Positions 7,738-15,235 of a DNA stretch of 64,000 nt are shown piece after piece; positions within the stretch are counted from its first letter, which is position 1; each line of letters starts with the position of its first letter. Below the pieces are notes generated by a model that worked only from the letters and a program-made list of their open reading frames with translations, was not told where the DNA came from and did no database searches. Origin of the DNA: Mesorhizobium sp. WSM4904 (GTDB taxonomy: Bacteria > Pseudomonadota > Alphaproteobacteria > Rhizobiales > Rhizobiaceae); the NCBI RefSeq assembly GCF_029674545.1, contig NZ_CP121354.1, positions 558,001-622,000 of the forward strand, read 5' to 3'. The position numbers were made by a program, and so were the translations under genes.

Positions 7738-7766
7738 ATATAGTCGATGCGAAGGCGGTTGTCACG
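7738..7766 (-). promoter_or_regulatory. Promoter of the aroG leader transcript
   Basis: On the minus strand CGTGAC (7766-7761), a 17-base spacer and CTATAT (7743-7738) match the rhizobial housekeeping consensus CTTGAC-N17-CTATAT in 11 of 12 positions. The expected start of transcription, 6-8 bases after the -10 box, coincides with the leader ATG at 7730. Confidence 0.75.
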
Positions 7767-7846
7767 TGTCTGATGGTGCTGCTCTCTGGGAATGACCACT
7801 TGAAACAGCGATAGCCGCGTTGGCAATGCCAATTGTCGATGTCGGC

Positions 7847-8034
7847 GCCGCCCCTCATCGCCCTGCCGGGCACTTCTCCCCGTATAGTGACGGGGAGAAG
7901 GGGGCCGGCCGCACCCTCGGCCCTAGCCTTGCTATGTCGGCAATTTGGCGAGACCGCCGGCGACAGCGCCCCTCTCCCCGTCACTATACGGGGAGAGGAT
8001 GCCGGCAGGCAGGTGAGGGGCAGCGCCGAGGCCC
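7847..8034. repeat. Inverted-repeat intergenic element, family D
   Basis: Two arms face each other across about 70 bp. The left one (7847-7905) contains the hairpin CTTCTCCCCGT/ACGGGGAGAAG with loop ATAGTG. The right one (7968-8034) contains CCTCTCCCCGT and ACGGGGAGAGG around the complementary loop. Outside these, CCCCTCATCGCCCTGCCGG on the left matches the complement of the right flank. Both arms together look like a small non-autonomous palindromic element. It fills the gap between the aroG promoter and the SDR gene; no gene is evident there. Confidence 0.75.
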
Positions 8035-8137
8035 GAGGAACAAGGCGAGGCGGCGGCATCGGTCTTCAAACTGAGCTTGGACCCGATAACTGTCAAAAGT
8101 CGATGCTGCCCCTCGTTGCCCGGTGCACCGGCGGCCC

Positions 8138-8932
8138 TTACTCGCCGATGACCCCAGCTATGTTCTGATCGTAGTCGACCAGCGAGCCGGTCATGACGCC
8201 GGCCTGGGGACTGAGCATATAGGTGATCAGCCGGGCAAGCTGCGCCGGCTTGACCAACTGGCCCATCGGCTGGGCGGCCTCGGCCTTTGCCAACCAGTCG
8301 TCCGGCGCGTCGTGCCATTTCTTCTGCACGATCGCCTCGCCTTCGGTGTCCATCCAGCCGGGCAGCACCGCGTTGCAGCGGATGCGGTTCCGCCGATAGG
8401 AGCTCGCGACATTCTTGGTCAGCGTCATCAGCGCACCCTTGCTGGTGGAATAGGGCGTCAGGAAGGACTGGCCGGCATGCGCCGACATCGACAAGACATT
8501 GACGATCGAGCCTGGCGCCTTGCGCTCCAAAAGATGCGCGACCAGGCCCTGCATCAGGAAGAAGGGCCCGCGCACATTGGTGTCGAAGATCTGGTCGAAC
8601 AGCTCTTCCGATGTCTCGACCAGCGAGCCGCGCGCCGAGGTAGCGGCGGCGTTGACCAGCGCGTTTAGCGTGCCGAAATGAGCAATCGCCGTTGCGACGG
8701 CGCGCTTGCAGTCGGCGACCTTGGCGACGTCGGCGCTGATGAAGATGGCGTCGACGCCGCTCTTCTTGAGCGCGGCCACCGCTTTGTCGCCCTTCTCCTG
8801 CGAGCGGCCGATGAGCGCCAGCGCGCGGCAGCCTTCGTCGGCGAGCGCCTCCGCGACAGCGAAGCCGATGCCCTGCGCGCCACCGGTGACGATGGCGCGC
8901 GTTTCTGAATTGCGACCGGCCAAACCGTTCAT
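8138..8932 (-). CDS. Short-chain dehydrogenase/reductase (SDR)
   Basis: 264 residues. The cofactor motif TGGAQGIG is at 16-23 and the catalytic Tyr-x3-Lys is YSTSK at 161-165, both classical SDR features. The enzyme would oxidise or reduce a hydroxyl/keto group with NAD(P). It lies downstream of idhA on the same strand but is separated by a 375-bp gap holding a family A repeat, so a role in cyclitol metabolism is possible but not shown. Confidence 0.85.
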   Translation of the reverse strand: MNGLAGRNSETRAIVTGGAQGIGFAVAEALADEGCRALALIGRSQEKGDKAVAALKKSGVDAIFISADVAKVADCKRAVATAIAHFGTLNALVNAAATSARGSLVETSEELFDQIFDTNVRGPFFLMQGLVAHLLERKAPGSIVNVLSMSAHAGQSFLTPYSTSKGALMTLTKNVASSYRRNRIRCNAVLPGWMDTEGEAIVQKKWHDAPDDWLAKAEAAQPMGQLVKPAQLARLITYMLSPQAGVMTGSLVDYDQNIAGVIGE

Positions 8933-9047
8933 CGCTCTGCTCCTGTGTTTTGAATTACCAATGGATTTTCGAGATTCATTGACGTTCCGATCGGCTTCCC
9001 GGTGTCTTGTCGCAACGTTGATAACTTGGTTGAAGAGCCCTCGACTT

Positions 9048-9232
9048 CGTCATCCTAGGGCGAAGCAGGAGCGGAGCTCCGTCGCGGAGACCCTAGGATC
9101 CATGCCGTGACCCGGGCGAAGAGCGCAGCGGAGCAGAATTCTGCACCGTTAGCATCACTCAGACGTAACGGCATGGATCCTCGGGTCTGCGCCGCGTCGC
9201 TTCGCTCCTTGCTCCGCCCGTGGATGACGAGG
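9048..9232. repeat. 185-bp palindromic intergenic element, family A, copy 2
   Basis: Same structure as the copy at 4711: outer ends CGTCATCCTAGGG and a complementary GGATGACGAGG, inner inverted pair GGATCCATGCCGT/ACGGCATGGATCC, central GCAGAATTC. It occupies the middle of the 376-bp gap between the SDR gene and idhA. Nothing else is apparent in that gap. Confidence 0.85.
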
Positions 9233-9308
9233 TGACATGCGTTCCGGCTAATCGCCAACCGATGGAGACAGGCAATCCGACCGCCATCGAAATACCTGCC
9301 TCATCGAA

Positions 9309-10301
9309 TCAATCGACGCGAACGGTCTTGCCCGTCTTCGCAGACTCCAGGGCTGCATCGGCCAACTTCAGGGCGACCAGTCCATCCTTGCCGCTCGGCG
9401 CCGCCTTCTTGCCGGCGGTTGCAGCGGCGATGAAAGCCGCGATCTCGTTGGCATAGGCGTCGATGTAGCGGGTCATGAAGAAGTCGTGCAGTGGCGGACG
9501 CGTGTAGCCCTTGTCGTTGGCGAGCTCGATCGACACCGGCCGCTGGTTCTCGGCCGCGACCATGCCCTTGGAGCCATGCACCTCGATGCGCTGGTCGTAG
9601 CCATAGGTGGCGCGGCGCGAGTTGGAGATGACGGCCTGCCTGCCCGAGGCGGTCTCCAGGATGACGCTGACCGAGTCGAAATCGCCTGCATCGCCGATTT
9701 GTCTGTCGACCAGCACCGACGCGTGGGCGCTGACGGCCACCGGCTCCTCGCCGAGCAGGAAGCGCGCCATGTCGAAGTCGTGGATGGTCATATCGCGAAA
9801 AATGCCGCCGGAACGGGCGATGTAGTCGAGCGGCGGCGCACCCGGATCGCGGGACGTGATGGTGACCATCTCGACATCGCCGATGGCGCCTTCGTCGATC
9901 GCCTTGCGAACCGCGGCGAAATGCGGGTCGAAGCGGCGGTTGAAGCCGACCATCAGCGTGGCGTTGGCCTTCTCGACCACGGCCAGGCACTGTTCGACGC
10001 GCTTGACGTCGAGGTCGATCGGCTTCTCGCAGAAGATCGCCTTGCCGGCCCTGGCGAAGCGCTCGATGAGATCGGCATGGGTGTCGGTCGGGGTGCAGAT
10101 GATGACGGCGTCGATGTCCTTGGCCTTTTCGATCGCGTCGATCGTGCGCACCTCGGCGCCGTAGGCGGAGGCCAGATCCGTCGCCGCTTTCTCGAAGGCA
10201 TCGGCCACGGCGACGAGCTTGGCCTGCGGATTGGAACCAACGGCGCGGGCATGCACCTTGCCGATGCGGCCGGCGCCGAGAAGAGCGAAGCGGAGAGTCA
10301 T
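9309..10301 (-). CDS. idhA: Inositol 2-dehydrogenase, Gfo/Idh/MocA family
   Basis: 330 residues. Starts MTLRFALLGAGRIGKVHARA with the NAD-binding glycines at 9, 11 and 14; FCEKPIDLD follows near residue 95, and GFNRRFDPHF near 125 is characteristic of the inositol 2-dehydrogenase branch. It would oxidise myo-inositol to 2-keto-myo-inositol (scyllo-inosose), the first catabolic step. It is the last gene of a tight run ibpA-iatP-iatA-idhA, which places the enzyme with its own uptake system. ATG 10301 gives the usual length; an upstream extension to 10691 overlaps iatA out of frame and is not real. Confidence 0.88.
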   Translation of the reverse strand: MTLRFALLGAGRIGKVHARAVGSNPQAKLVAVADAFEKAATDLASAYGAEVRTIDAIEKAKDIDAVIICTPTDTHADLIERFARAGKAIFCEKPIDLDVKRVEQCLAVVEKANATLMVGFNRRFDPHFAAVRKAIDEGAIGDVEMVTITSRDPGAPPLDYIARSGGIFRDMTIHDFDMARFLLGEEPVAVSAHASVLVDRQIGDAGDFDSVSVILETASGRQAVISNSRRATYGYDQRIEVHGSKGMVAAENQRPVSIELANDKGYTRPPLHDFFMTRYIDAYANEIAAFIAAATAGKKAAPSGKDGLVALKLADAALESAKTGKTVRVD

Positions 10302-10381
10302 GGAATGTCCTTTGAGGTGGTTCAGAAAGCTGTCCGCGCCTTGCCGGCGCGGATGATTGGTTATCCCGTCGTGACGCCTCG

Positions 10382-11152
10382 TCAGGCGGCCTGGAGCTCG
10401 GCCTGTCCGGTCTTGGCGCCGGTGATGTAGGCGACGATATCGTTGCCGTCGGTGTCCTGCTTGCGCAGATTGGCGACGATCTTGCCGCGCCGGAAGACGA
10501 CGATGCGGTCGACCAGGTCGAACACCTGGCGCATGTTGTGGCTGATCAGGATCAGCGGCTCGCCATTTTCCTTCAGCGTGCGGATGATGTTTTCGACCTG
10601 CGCCGTCTCCTGCACGCCGAGCGCCGCGGTCGGCTCGTCCATGATGATGAGCTTCGAGGCGAAGGTCGCGGTGCGGGCGATCGCCACGCACTGGCGCTGG
10701 CCGCCCGACATGTGGCGGATGGTGCTGGAGAGGTTGGGTATCTTCACCGCCGTGCGGATCAGCGCCGCCTCGGTCGCCTTGCGCATGGCCTTGCGGTCGA
10801 GGATCGAGAAGGGACCGAGGTTGAACAGCACCTTCTCGCGGCCGAGGAAGAGGTTCGACGGCACGTCGAGGTCGTCGGCCAGAGCCAGGTTCTGGAACAC
10901 CGTCTCGATGCCCGCCTCGCGCGCCTCGATCGGCCCGGCGAAGTTCACTTCCTTGCCGTCGAACCAGATCTTGCCGTCGGTGCGCTGCTCGACGCCGGTG
11001 ATCTGGCGCACGAAGGTCGACTTGCCGGCGCCGTTGTCGCCCATGATGGCGACATGCTCGCCCTTGCGCAGCTCGAAATTCGCCTCCTGCAGCGCATGCA
11101 CGCCGCCATAATGCTTGGTCAGGTTTTCGGTCTTCAGAACGATGTCGGACAT
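10382..11152 (-). CDS. iatA: Inositol ABC transporter ATP-binding protein
   Basis: 256 residues, a single ABC domain of the CUT2 sugar class in short form. Walker A is GDNGAGKST at 38-46, the signature is MSGGQRQCVAIAR and Walker B with its glutamate is LIIMDEPTAALG. Classical CUT2 ATPases such as RbsA are duplicated at about 500 residues; single-domain versions occur in rhizobial transporters such as FrcA. The start ATG is 2 bp after the permease stop. An 80-bp gap to idhA contains a GC-rich 8-bp hairpin. Confidence 0.88.
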   Translation of the reverse strand: MSDIVLKTENLTKHYGGVHALQEANFELRKGEHVAIMGDNGAGKSTFVRQITGVEQRTDGKIWFDGKEVNFAGPIEAREAGIETVFQNLALADDLDVPSNLFLGREKVLFNLGPFSILDRKAMRKATEAALIRTAVKIPNLSSTIRHMSGGQRQCVAIARTATFASKLIIMDEPTAALGVQETAQVENIIRTLKENGEPLILISHNMRQVFDLVDRIVVFRRGKIVANLRKQDTDGNDIVAYITGAKTGQAELQAA

Positions 11153-11154
11153 GG

Positions 11155-12231
11155 TCAAGCTCCTATCGCCCGGCGGCGCTGGCGCCATTGATCGAGAACG
11201 ACTGCGCCGACGATGATCACGCCCTTGACCATCTCCTGGTAGTAGGCGTCGAGGCGCAGGAAGGTGAAGCCGGAGATGATGACGCCGAAGATCAGCGATC
11301 CGATCACCGTGCCGATGATAGACCCGCGTCCGCCCGAGAGCGAGACGCCGCCGATGACCGCCATGGCGATGGCGTCGAGCTCGTACATCACGCCCATGCC
11401 GGCCTGGGCGGTGAGGTTCTTGGAGGAGAGCACCACCGCGGCGATCGAGGCGAGGATGCCGGCAATGACATAGACCAGCACCTTGTGGTTGGCGATCTTG
11501 ATGCCGGACATGCGCGCGGCGTCCTCGTTTGAGCCGATGGCGTAGCAGTGCTTGCCGTATCTGGTGTAGCTCAGGATAAGCTGGAACAGGATCGCCAGCG
11601 AAATGAAGATTATGACCGGCATCAGTCCCTTGCCTATTGCCGCGAAGCTGTCGGTCGGGAACGAGATCGGCTGGCCCTTCGACCACCATTTGGCGATGCC
11701 ACGCGCCGTGACCATCATGCCGAGCGTGGCGATGAAGGGCGGAATGCGGGTGAAGGCGATCAATGATCCGTTGATGAGACCGGCCAAAAGCCCGCAGCCG
11801 ACGGCGACCAATAGCGGCACGATGACGGGCAGGTCGGTCCAGCCATAGGCGATGAACATCGCCTTGGGGTTGGGATTGCCGTTGACGGTCGCAACCTGCG
11901 CGAAGCTCATGGCGATCATGGCGGTGGCGCCGACGATCGAGCCCGAGGACAGGTCGATGCCGCCACAGATGATGACCTGGGTGACGCCGATGGCGATGAT
12001 GCCGACGATCGACACCTGCAGGATGATGATCTGCAGGCGCTGCTCGTTGAAGATGCCGGCGACATTCTCGCGGGTGTTGAACAGGAAGCTGTCGCCGAGG
12101 AAGACGCGGCCGATCAGCTCGAACGCGCCGACCAGGATGACGAGCGCCAGGAACACGTTGAACTCGGCAGGCCAGGGGCGCTTCTTGGCGTCGTAACTCA
12201 AGCCGCCAATGCCATGCGATGTCTGTGACAC
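11155..12231 (-). CDS. iatP: Inositol ABC transporter permease
   Basis: 358 residues with about eight to ten hydrophobic segments. The motif GGIDLSSGSIVGATAM, followed later by AFTRIPPFIATLGMM and GGVSLSGGRGSIIGTVIG, is characteristic of CUT2 (ribose-type) permeases, which form the membrane pore together with the ATPase. The N-terminal 30 residues are polar and cytoplasmic. The gene lies between the binding protein and the ATPase in one operon. Confidence 0.88.
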   Translation of the reverse strand: MSQTSHGIGGLSYDAKKRPWPAEFNVFLALVILVGAFELIGRVFLGDSFLFNTRENVAGIFNEQRLQIIILQVSIVGIIAIGVTQVIICGGIDLSSGSIVGATAMIAMSFAQVATVNGNPNPKAMFIAYGWTDLPVIVPLLVAVGCGLLAGLINGSLIAFTRIPPFIATLGMMVTARGIAKWWSKGQPISFPTDSFAAIGKGLMPVIIFISLAILFQLILSYTRYGKHCYAIGSNEDAARMSGIKIANHKVLVYVIAGILASIAAVVLSSKNLTAQAGMGVMYELDAIAMAVIGGVSLSGGRGSIIGTVIGSLIFGVIISGFTFLRLDAYYQEMVKGVIIVGAVVLDQWRQRRRAIGA

Positions 12232-12261
12232 GTCTTCTTCCTCCGAATGACCGCGCCCGTC

Positions 12262-12316
12262 CTCCCGCCCGGTGGGGCGGGAGAAGGAAGGGAGCGGCGC
12301 AGTCTTGCGCCGCTCC
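12262..12316 (-). terminator. Two tandem hairpins between ibpA and iatP
   Basis: One stem is CTCCCGCCC/GGGCGGGAG (12262-12283). The other has perfect 10-bp arms GGAGCGGCGC/GCGCCGCTCC (12291-12316). They lie in the 102-bp gap after the binding-protein gene and lack T-runs. In binding-protein operons such structures commonly lower expression of the membrane genes or protect the upstream mRNA; that role is inferred. Confidence 0.55.
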
Positions 12317-12333
12317 GTATGGAAGCGCCTATC

Positions 12334-13275
12334 TCAGTTCTTCTTCAGGAACTTGTCGATGTTGGCCGGTGTGACGAGCTGGAAGGGAATGTAGACCTTG
12401 TGCTCCACCTTCTCGCCCTTGGAGAGCTTCAGCGCCGCATCGAGCGCGCCGGCGCCCTGGCCGGCCGCGTCCTGGAAGACCGTCACGTCGAGATCGCCCG
12501 CCTGCATCGCGGCCAGCGCGTCCTGGGTGGCGTCGACGCCGCCGACCACGACCGACTTCATGTCGATGTTGGCGGCCTTCATCGCCTGGATGGCGCCGAT
12601 GGCGCTTTCGTCGTTGTTGGCGATGACGCCGTCGAACGCCTTGCCGGACGACAGCCAGTTGGTCATCAGATTCTGCGCTTCGTCGCGCTTCCAGTTCGAG
12701 GTCTGCTTGTCGATGATCTTGATGAAGCTGCAGTCAGGCGTAGCAATGACTTCCTCGATGTCCTTGGTGCGCTGCACGGCGGCCTGGTTGGATAGCTCGC
12801 CCATGATCACATAGACATTGGCCTCCTTCTTGCCGGCTTCCTTTAGCAGGCGGCAGGCTTCCTTGGTCTCGAGCGTGCCGGACTCGGCCTCGTTCGAAGC
12901 GACGAAAGCCTGGTTGTCGGGCAGCTTGTCGACATTGACCGGCTCGCGGTTGACATAGACCAGCGGGATCTTGGCGGCGGCAGCCGCGTCCGACATCGCC
13001 TGGGTGGCCGAGGTGTCGACGGGATTGACGATGATGGCGTCGACGCCCGAAGCGGCGAAGTTCTTGATCTGATCGAGCTGCTTGGCCACGTCGTTCTGCG
13101 CGTCCTCGACCTGCAGCTCGACGCCGCTCATGCCCTTGGCCTGCGCGATCATGCCGTTGCGCAGCACGGTCAGGAAGTTGTCGTCGAAAAGAGCCATCGA
13201 AACGCCGATCTTGGCGGCGAAGGCGGATGAACACATCAGCGCCGAAAGCGCGACGCCCAAAAGCAGTTTCTTCAT
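12334..13275 (-). CDS. ibpA: Periplasmic inositol-binding protein of ABC transporter
   Basis: 313 residues. A signal peptide ends at ...CSSAFA (about residue 20), followed by AKIGVSMALFDDNFLTVLRN and a ribose-type Peripla_BP_4 fold with GVDAIIVNPVDTSA and VIANNDESAIGAIQAMKAA. The sequence resembles IbpA of Sinorhizobium and the context (permease, ATPase, inositol dehydrogenase) agrees with myo-inositol as ligand. The upstream region carries a GAAA-N6-TTCC site like those before iolC, which suggests joint control with the iol genes. Confidence 0.82.
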   Translation of the reverse strand: MKKLLLGVALSALMCSSAFAAKIGVSMALFDDNFLTVLRNGMIAQAKGMSGVELQVEDAQNDVAKQLDQIKNFAASGVDAIIVNPVDTSATQAMSDAAAAAKIPLVYVNREPVNVDKLPDNQAFVASNEAESGTLETKEACRLLKEAGKKEANVYVIMGELSNQAAVQRTKDIEEVIATPDCSFIKIIDKQTSNWKRDEAQNLMTNWLSSGKAFDGVIANNDESAIGAIQAMKAANIDMKSVVVGGVDATQDALAAMQAGDLDVTVFQDAAGQGAGALDAALKLSKGEKVEHKVYIPFQLVTPANIDKFLKKN

Positions 13276-13400
13276 TTTAGTTTCTCCTCCACTTGGTGTC
13301 CGGCTGCACCGATTGAACCGGAATCCCCGACCTCTCCGGGGAATCTCTCCCTATGGCCCCTTCCGGCGGCGATTTCCTCACACAATGGAACGCCTGGTCC

Positions 13401-13465
13401 TCTGTTTGAAACAGATGTTCCGGAACGAAAGAACCAAAATGCCTAGTTGGTGAAATATTTATTCC
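13401..13465. promoter_or_regulatory. Operator candidates upstream of ibpA
   Basis: TCTGTTTGAAACAGA (13401-13415) is a perfect 15-base palindrome. GAAATATTTATTCC (13452-13465) agrees with GAAATAATAATTCC upstream of iolC at 12 of 14 positions. These sites lie 125-190 bp before the ibpA ATG and mark the likely regulatory region of the inositol transport operon. Confidence 0.55.
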
Positions 13466-13583
13466 ATTTCGCCTGGAGCCGTCAAGGGAAATTCGGAACG
13501 GACATGCCGGATTTTCGATCCCGATCACCGCGGCAAAGACAACGAGCATCGAAAACCTGGGTCCAAATCGGAGCAAACCGTCG

Positions 13584-13616
13584 TGAAAGAATCCATCAAC
13601 CTGATGGATTCTTTCA
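13584..13616. other. Perfect 14-bp inverted repeat in the gap between ibpA and the lacI-type gene
   Basis: TGAAAGAATCCATC and GATGGATTCTTTCA are separated by 5 bases. No T-run follows on either strand. The right arm word ATGGATTCTTTCA is like ATGGATTAATTCA in the palindromic region at 3462-3474. It may be an operator, or a terminator for the lacI-type gene. The 752-bp gap also holds the ibpA control region and a family A repeat; I see no gene in it. Confidence 0.6.
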
Positions 13617-13753
13617 TATCGATTCCATCGCTCCTGGGTCAGTTCCCCGACACAGGGATTTTTGAAAGGTTGCCATTTGTCTTGGTGCAAGATTTTCCGT
13701 TCATTTCCGTGAAATCAGCGCAAGCTCCGGGGATTGGTTGAAGCCGCCCCAAC

Positions 13754-13939
13754 GTCGTCATTCTATGGCGGAGCAAGGAGCGAAGCGACGCGGCGCAGAC
13801 CATAGAATCCATGCCGTGACTTGGAAGCGCCGCCACGGTGCAGAATTTTGCTCCGTTGCACTCCTTGGCGAAGGTAACGGCATGGATTCTAGGGTCTTCG
13901 CGACGGAGCTTCGCTCCTGCTCCGCCCTAGAATGACGAC
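13754..13939. repeat. 185-bp palindromic intergenic element, family A, copy 3
   Basis: Outer ends CGTCATTCTATGGCGGAGC and GCCCTAGAATGACG are related inverted, with the inner pair GAATCCATGCCGT/ACGGCATGGATTC around GCAGAATTTTGC. Same layout as copies at 4711, 9048 and 59171, with sequence drift in the outer stems. Confidence 0.85.
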
Positions 13940-14027
13940 GCGGGGTGGGCGCTTCGGCCAATCTCCAATGCACATCACCTGCCAATGCAAAACAGAGCCT
14001 ACCGATCAAAATCCCTGTGCTGGAGGT

Positions 14028-15059
14028 CTAGATGTTCTCCGGCAGATAGATGTCGAAGGGCAGGAAGGTCTGGCCGGGCGCGTTGGCGGCGCCGCTCTCG
14101 ATGGCATGCGCCATGAGCGCCACAAGCTCGCGGCACAGCGCCGCCAGCGGTGTCGAGATCACCATGGTGAGGATGTTGTCGGCAAGCGCCGCGCGCGAGA
14201 AGGCGTTGATCTCGTTGCAGATGACCACCGGCATGTTTGCCGGCTTTGCCGCCCGCAGCGCCGCCACCGCGCCTTCCATGCCGCCGCCGGCGACATAGCA
14301 GCCGGCAAGGTCCGGCTGCCGGGCCAAAAGATCGAGCATCGCATCATGCGTCACCTGGTTGGCTTCCAGATTGACCAGCGTCTCCATCACCGTGAAGTCT
14401 GGCGCATGTTCGCGAAAGTAGGAGCGGAAGCCGATCTCGCGCAATTCATGGCCATGGAAGCGGTGGCTGCCGACGAAAAGCGCGACCTTGCCGGGTTTCT
14501 TCGCCGCCCTGGCGATCATCCAGGCCGCGGTGCGGCCGACCTTGCGGTTGTCGAGCCCGACATAGCCCTCGCGGATGCCGGCGGCGAAGTCGGACAGCAG
14601 CGAGAAGACCGGCTGTCCCCTCGCCTTCAGCACCTCCACCACAGCCGTCAGCGTCGGATGGTCCGGGCCGACGACGGCGATGGCTCTCGATTTCGCCGCC
14701 AGCCTGCGCATCTGGGCGGCGATCTCGTCGGGCGCCAGCGATGCCGCGAAGTCGATCGTCGCGGTACCGCGAAAGCGTTGCGATTGCGAAACCGCCGTTT
14801 CCAGTTCCCGCGCGAAATCGCCGTAGAAGACATCGTTGCCCCGCAAGAGCAGGAAGCCGAGACGGTATTCCGGCAATTCCTGGCGCATGCGCTGCTTGAT
14901 CAGGCCAGCGGCATGATAGCCGATATCGGTCGCTGCCTCGTAGACCCGGCGCGCCGTTTCCTCGCGCACCGGCAGGCGGTTGTTCAGCACCCTGTCGACG
15001 GTGGCGACGCTGAAGCCGGAAACGCGCGCGAGATCGGTGATTGTCGGCCGCCTTGCCAT
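14028..15059 (-). CDS. LacI-family transcription regulator
   Basis: 343 residues. The N-terminal LacI helix-turn-helix reads TITDLARVSGFSVATVDRVL, followed by a hinge and a periplasmic-binding-protein-like ligand domain (about 60-330). ATG 15059 was chosen because the HTH begins at once after it and GGAG lies just upstream; a TTG at 15086 is a weaker option. It is divergent from the moc-like oxygenase operon 177 bp away and a palindrome in that gap is a good operator candidate. The ligand is unknown; a cyclitol or methylated cyclitol is plausible from context. Confidence 0.87.
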   Translation of the reverse strand: MARRPTITDLARVSGFSVATVDRVLNNRLPVREETARRVYEAATDIGYHAAGLIKQRMRQELPEYRLGFLLLRGNDVFYGDFARELETAVSQSQRFRGTATIDFAASLAPDEIAAQMRRLAAKSRAIAVVGPDHPTLTAVVEVLKARGQPVFSLLSDFAAGIREGYVGLDNRKVGRTAAWMIARAAKKPGKVALFVGSHRFHGHELREIGFRSYFREHAPDFTVMETLVNLEANQVTHDAMLDLLARQPDLAGCYVAGGGMEGAVAALRAAKPANMPVVICNEINAFSRAALADNILTMVISTPLAALCRELVALMAHAIESGAANAPGQTFLPFDIYLPENI

Positions 15060-15098
15060 GAATGCTCCATCGCCAGTTCGACTCAAGATAGCTCACCC

Positions 15099-15159
15099 TG
15101 ATAGGAAATGATAGAAACTATCTTTGTGACGTTGAGACTATCATGGCTTGGCGCTATGG
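15099..15159 (+). promoter_or_regulatory. Operator and promoter of the moc-like operon
   Basis: GATAGAAACTATC (15110-15122) is a perfect palindrome. TGATAG also occurs at 15099 and the inverted CTATCA at 15138. GTTGAG (15131-15136), 17 bases and CTATGG (15154-15159) resemble the rhizobial promoter CTTGAC-N17-CTATAT. Operator words overlap the -35 and spacer, which fits repression by the divergent LacI-type protein. Confidence 0.6.
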
Positions 15160-15235
15160 TGAAGCCGAAGCCAGCCATGGGCGAGCCGCGGCACCGCCGA
15201 GGGCCATTCGCCAAGGGCTGATGGAGGAACCCGCA

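Noticed and set aside
9309..10691. Longer version of idhA with an extra 130 N-terminal residues
   Set aside because: The extension overlaps iatA in another frame and is Arg/His-rich shadow sequence; ATG 10301 gives the normal family length.
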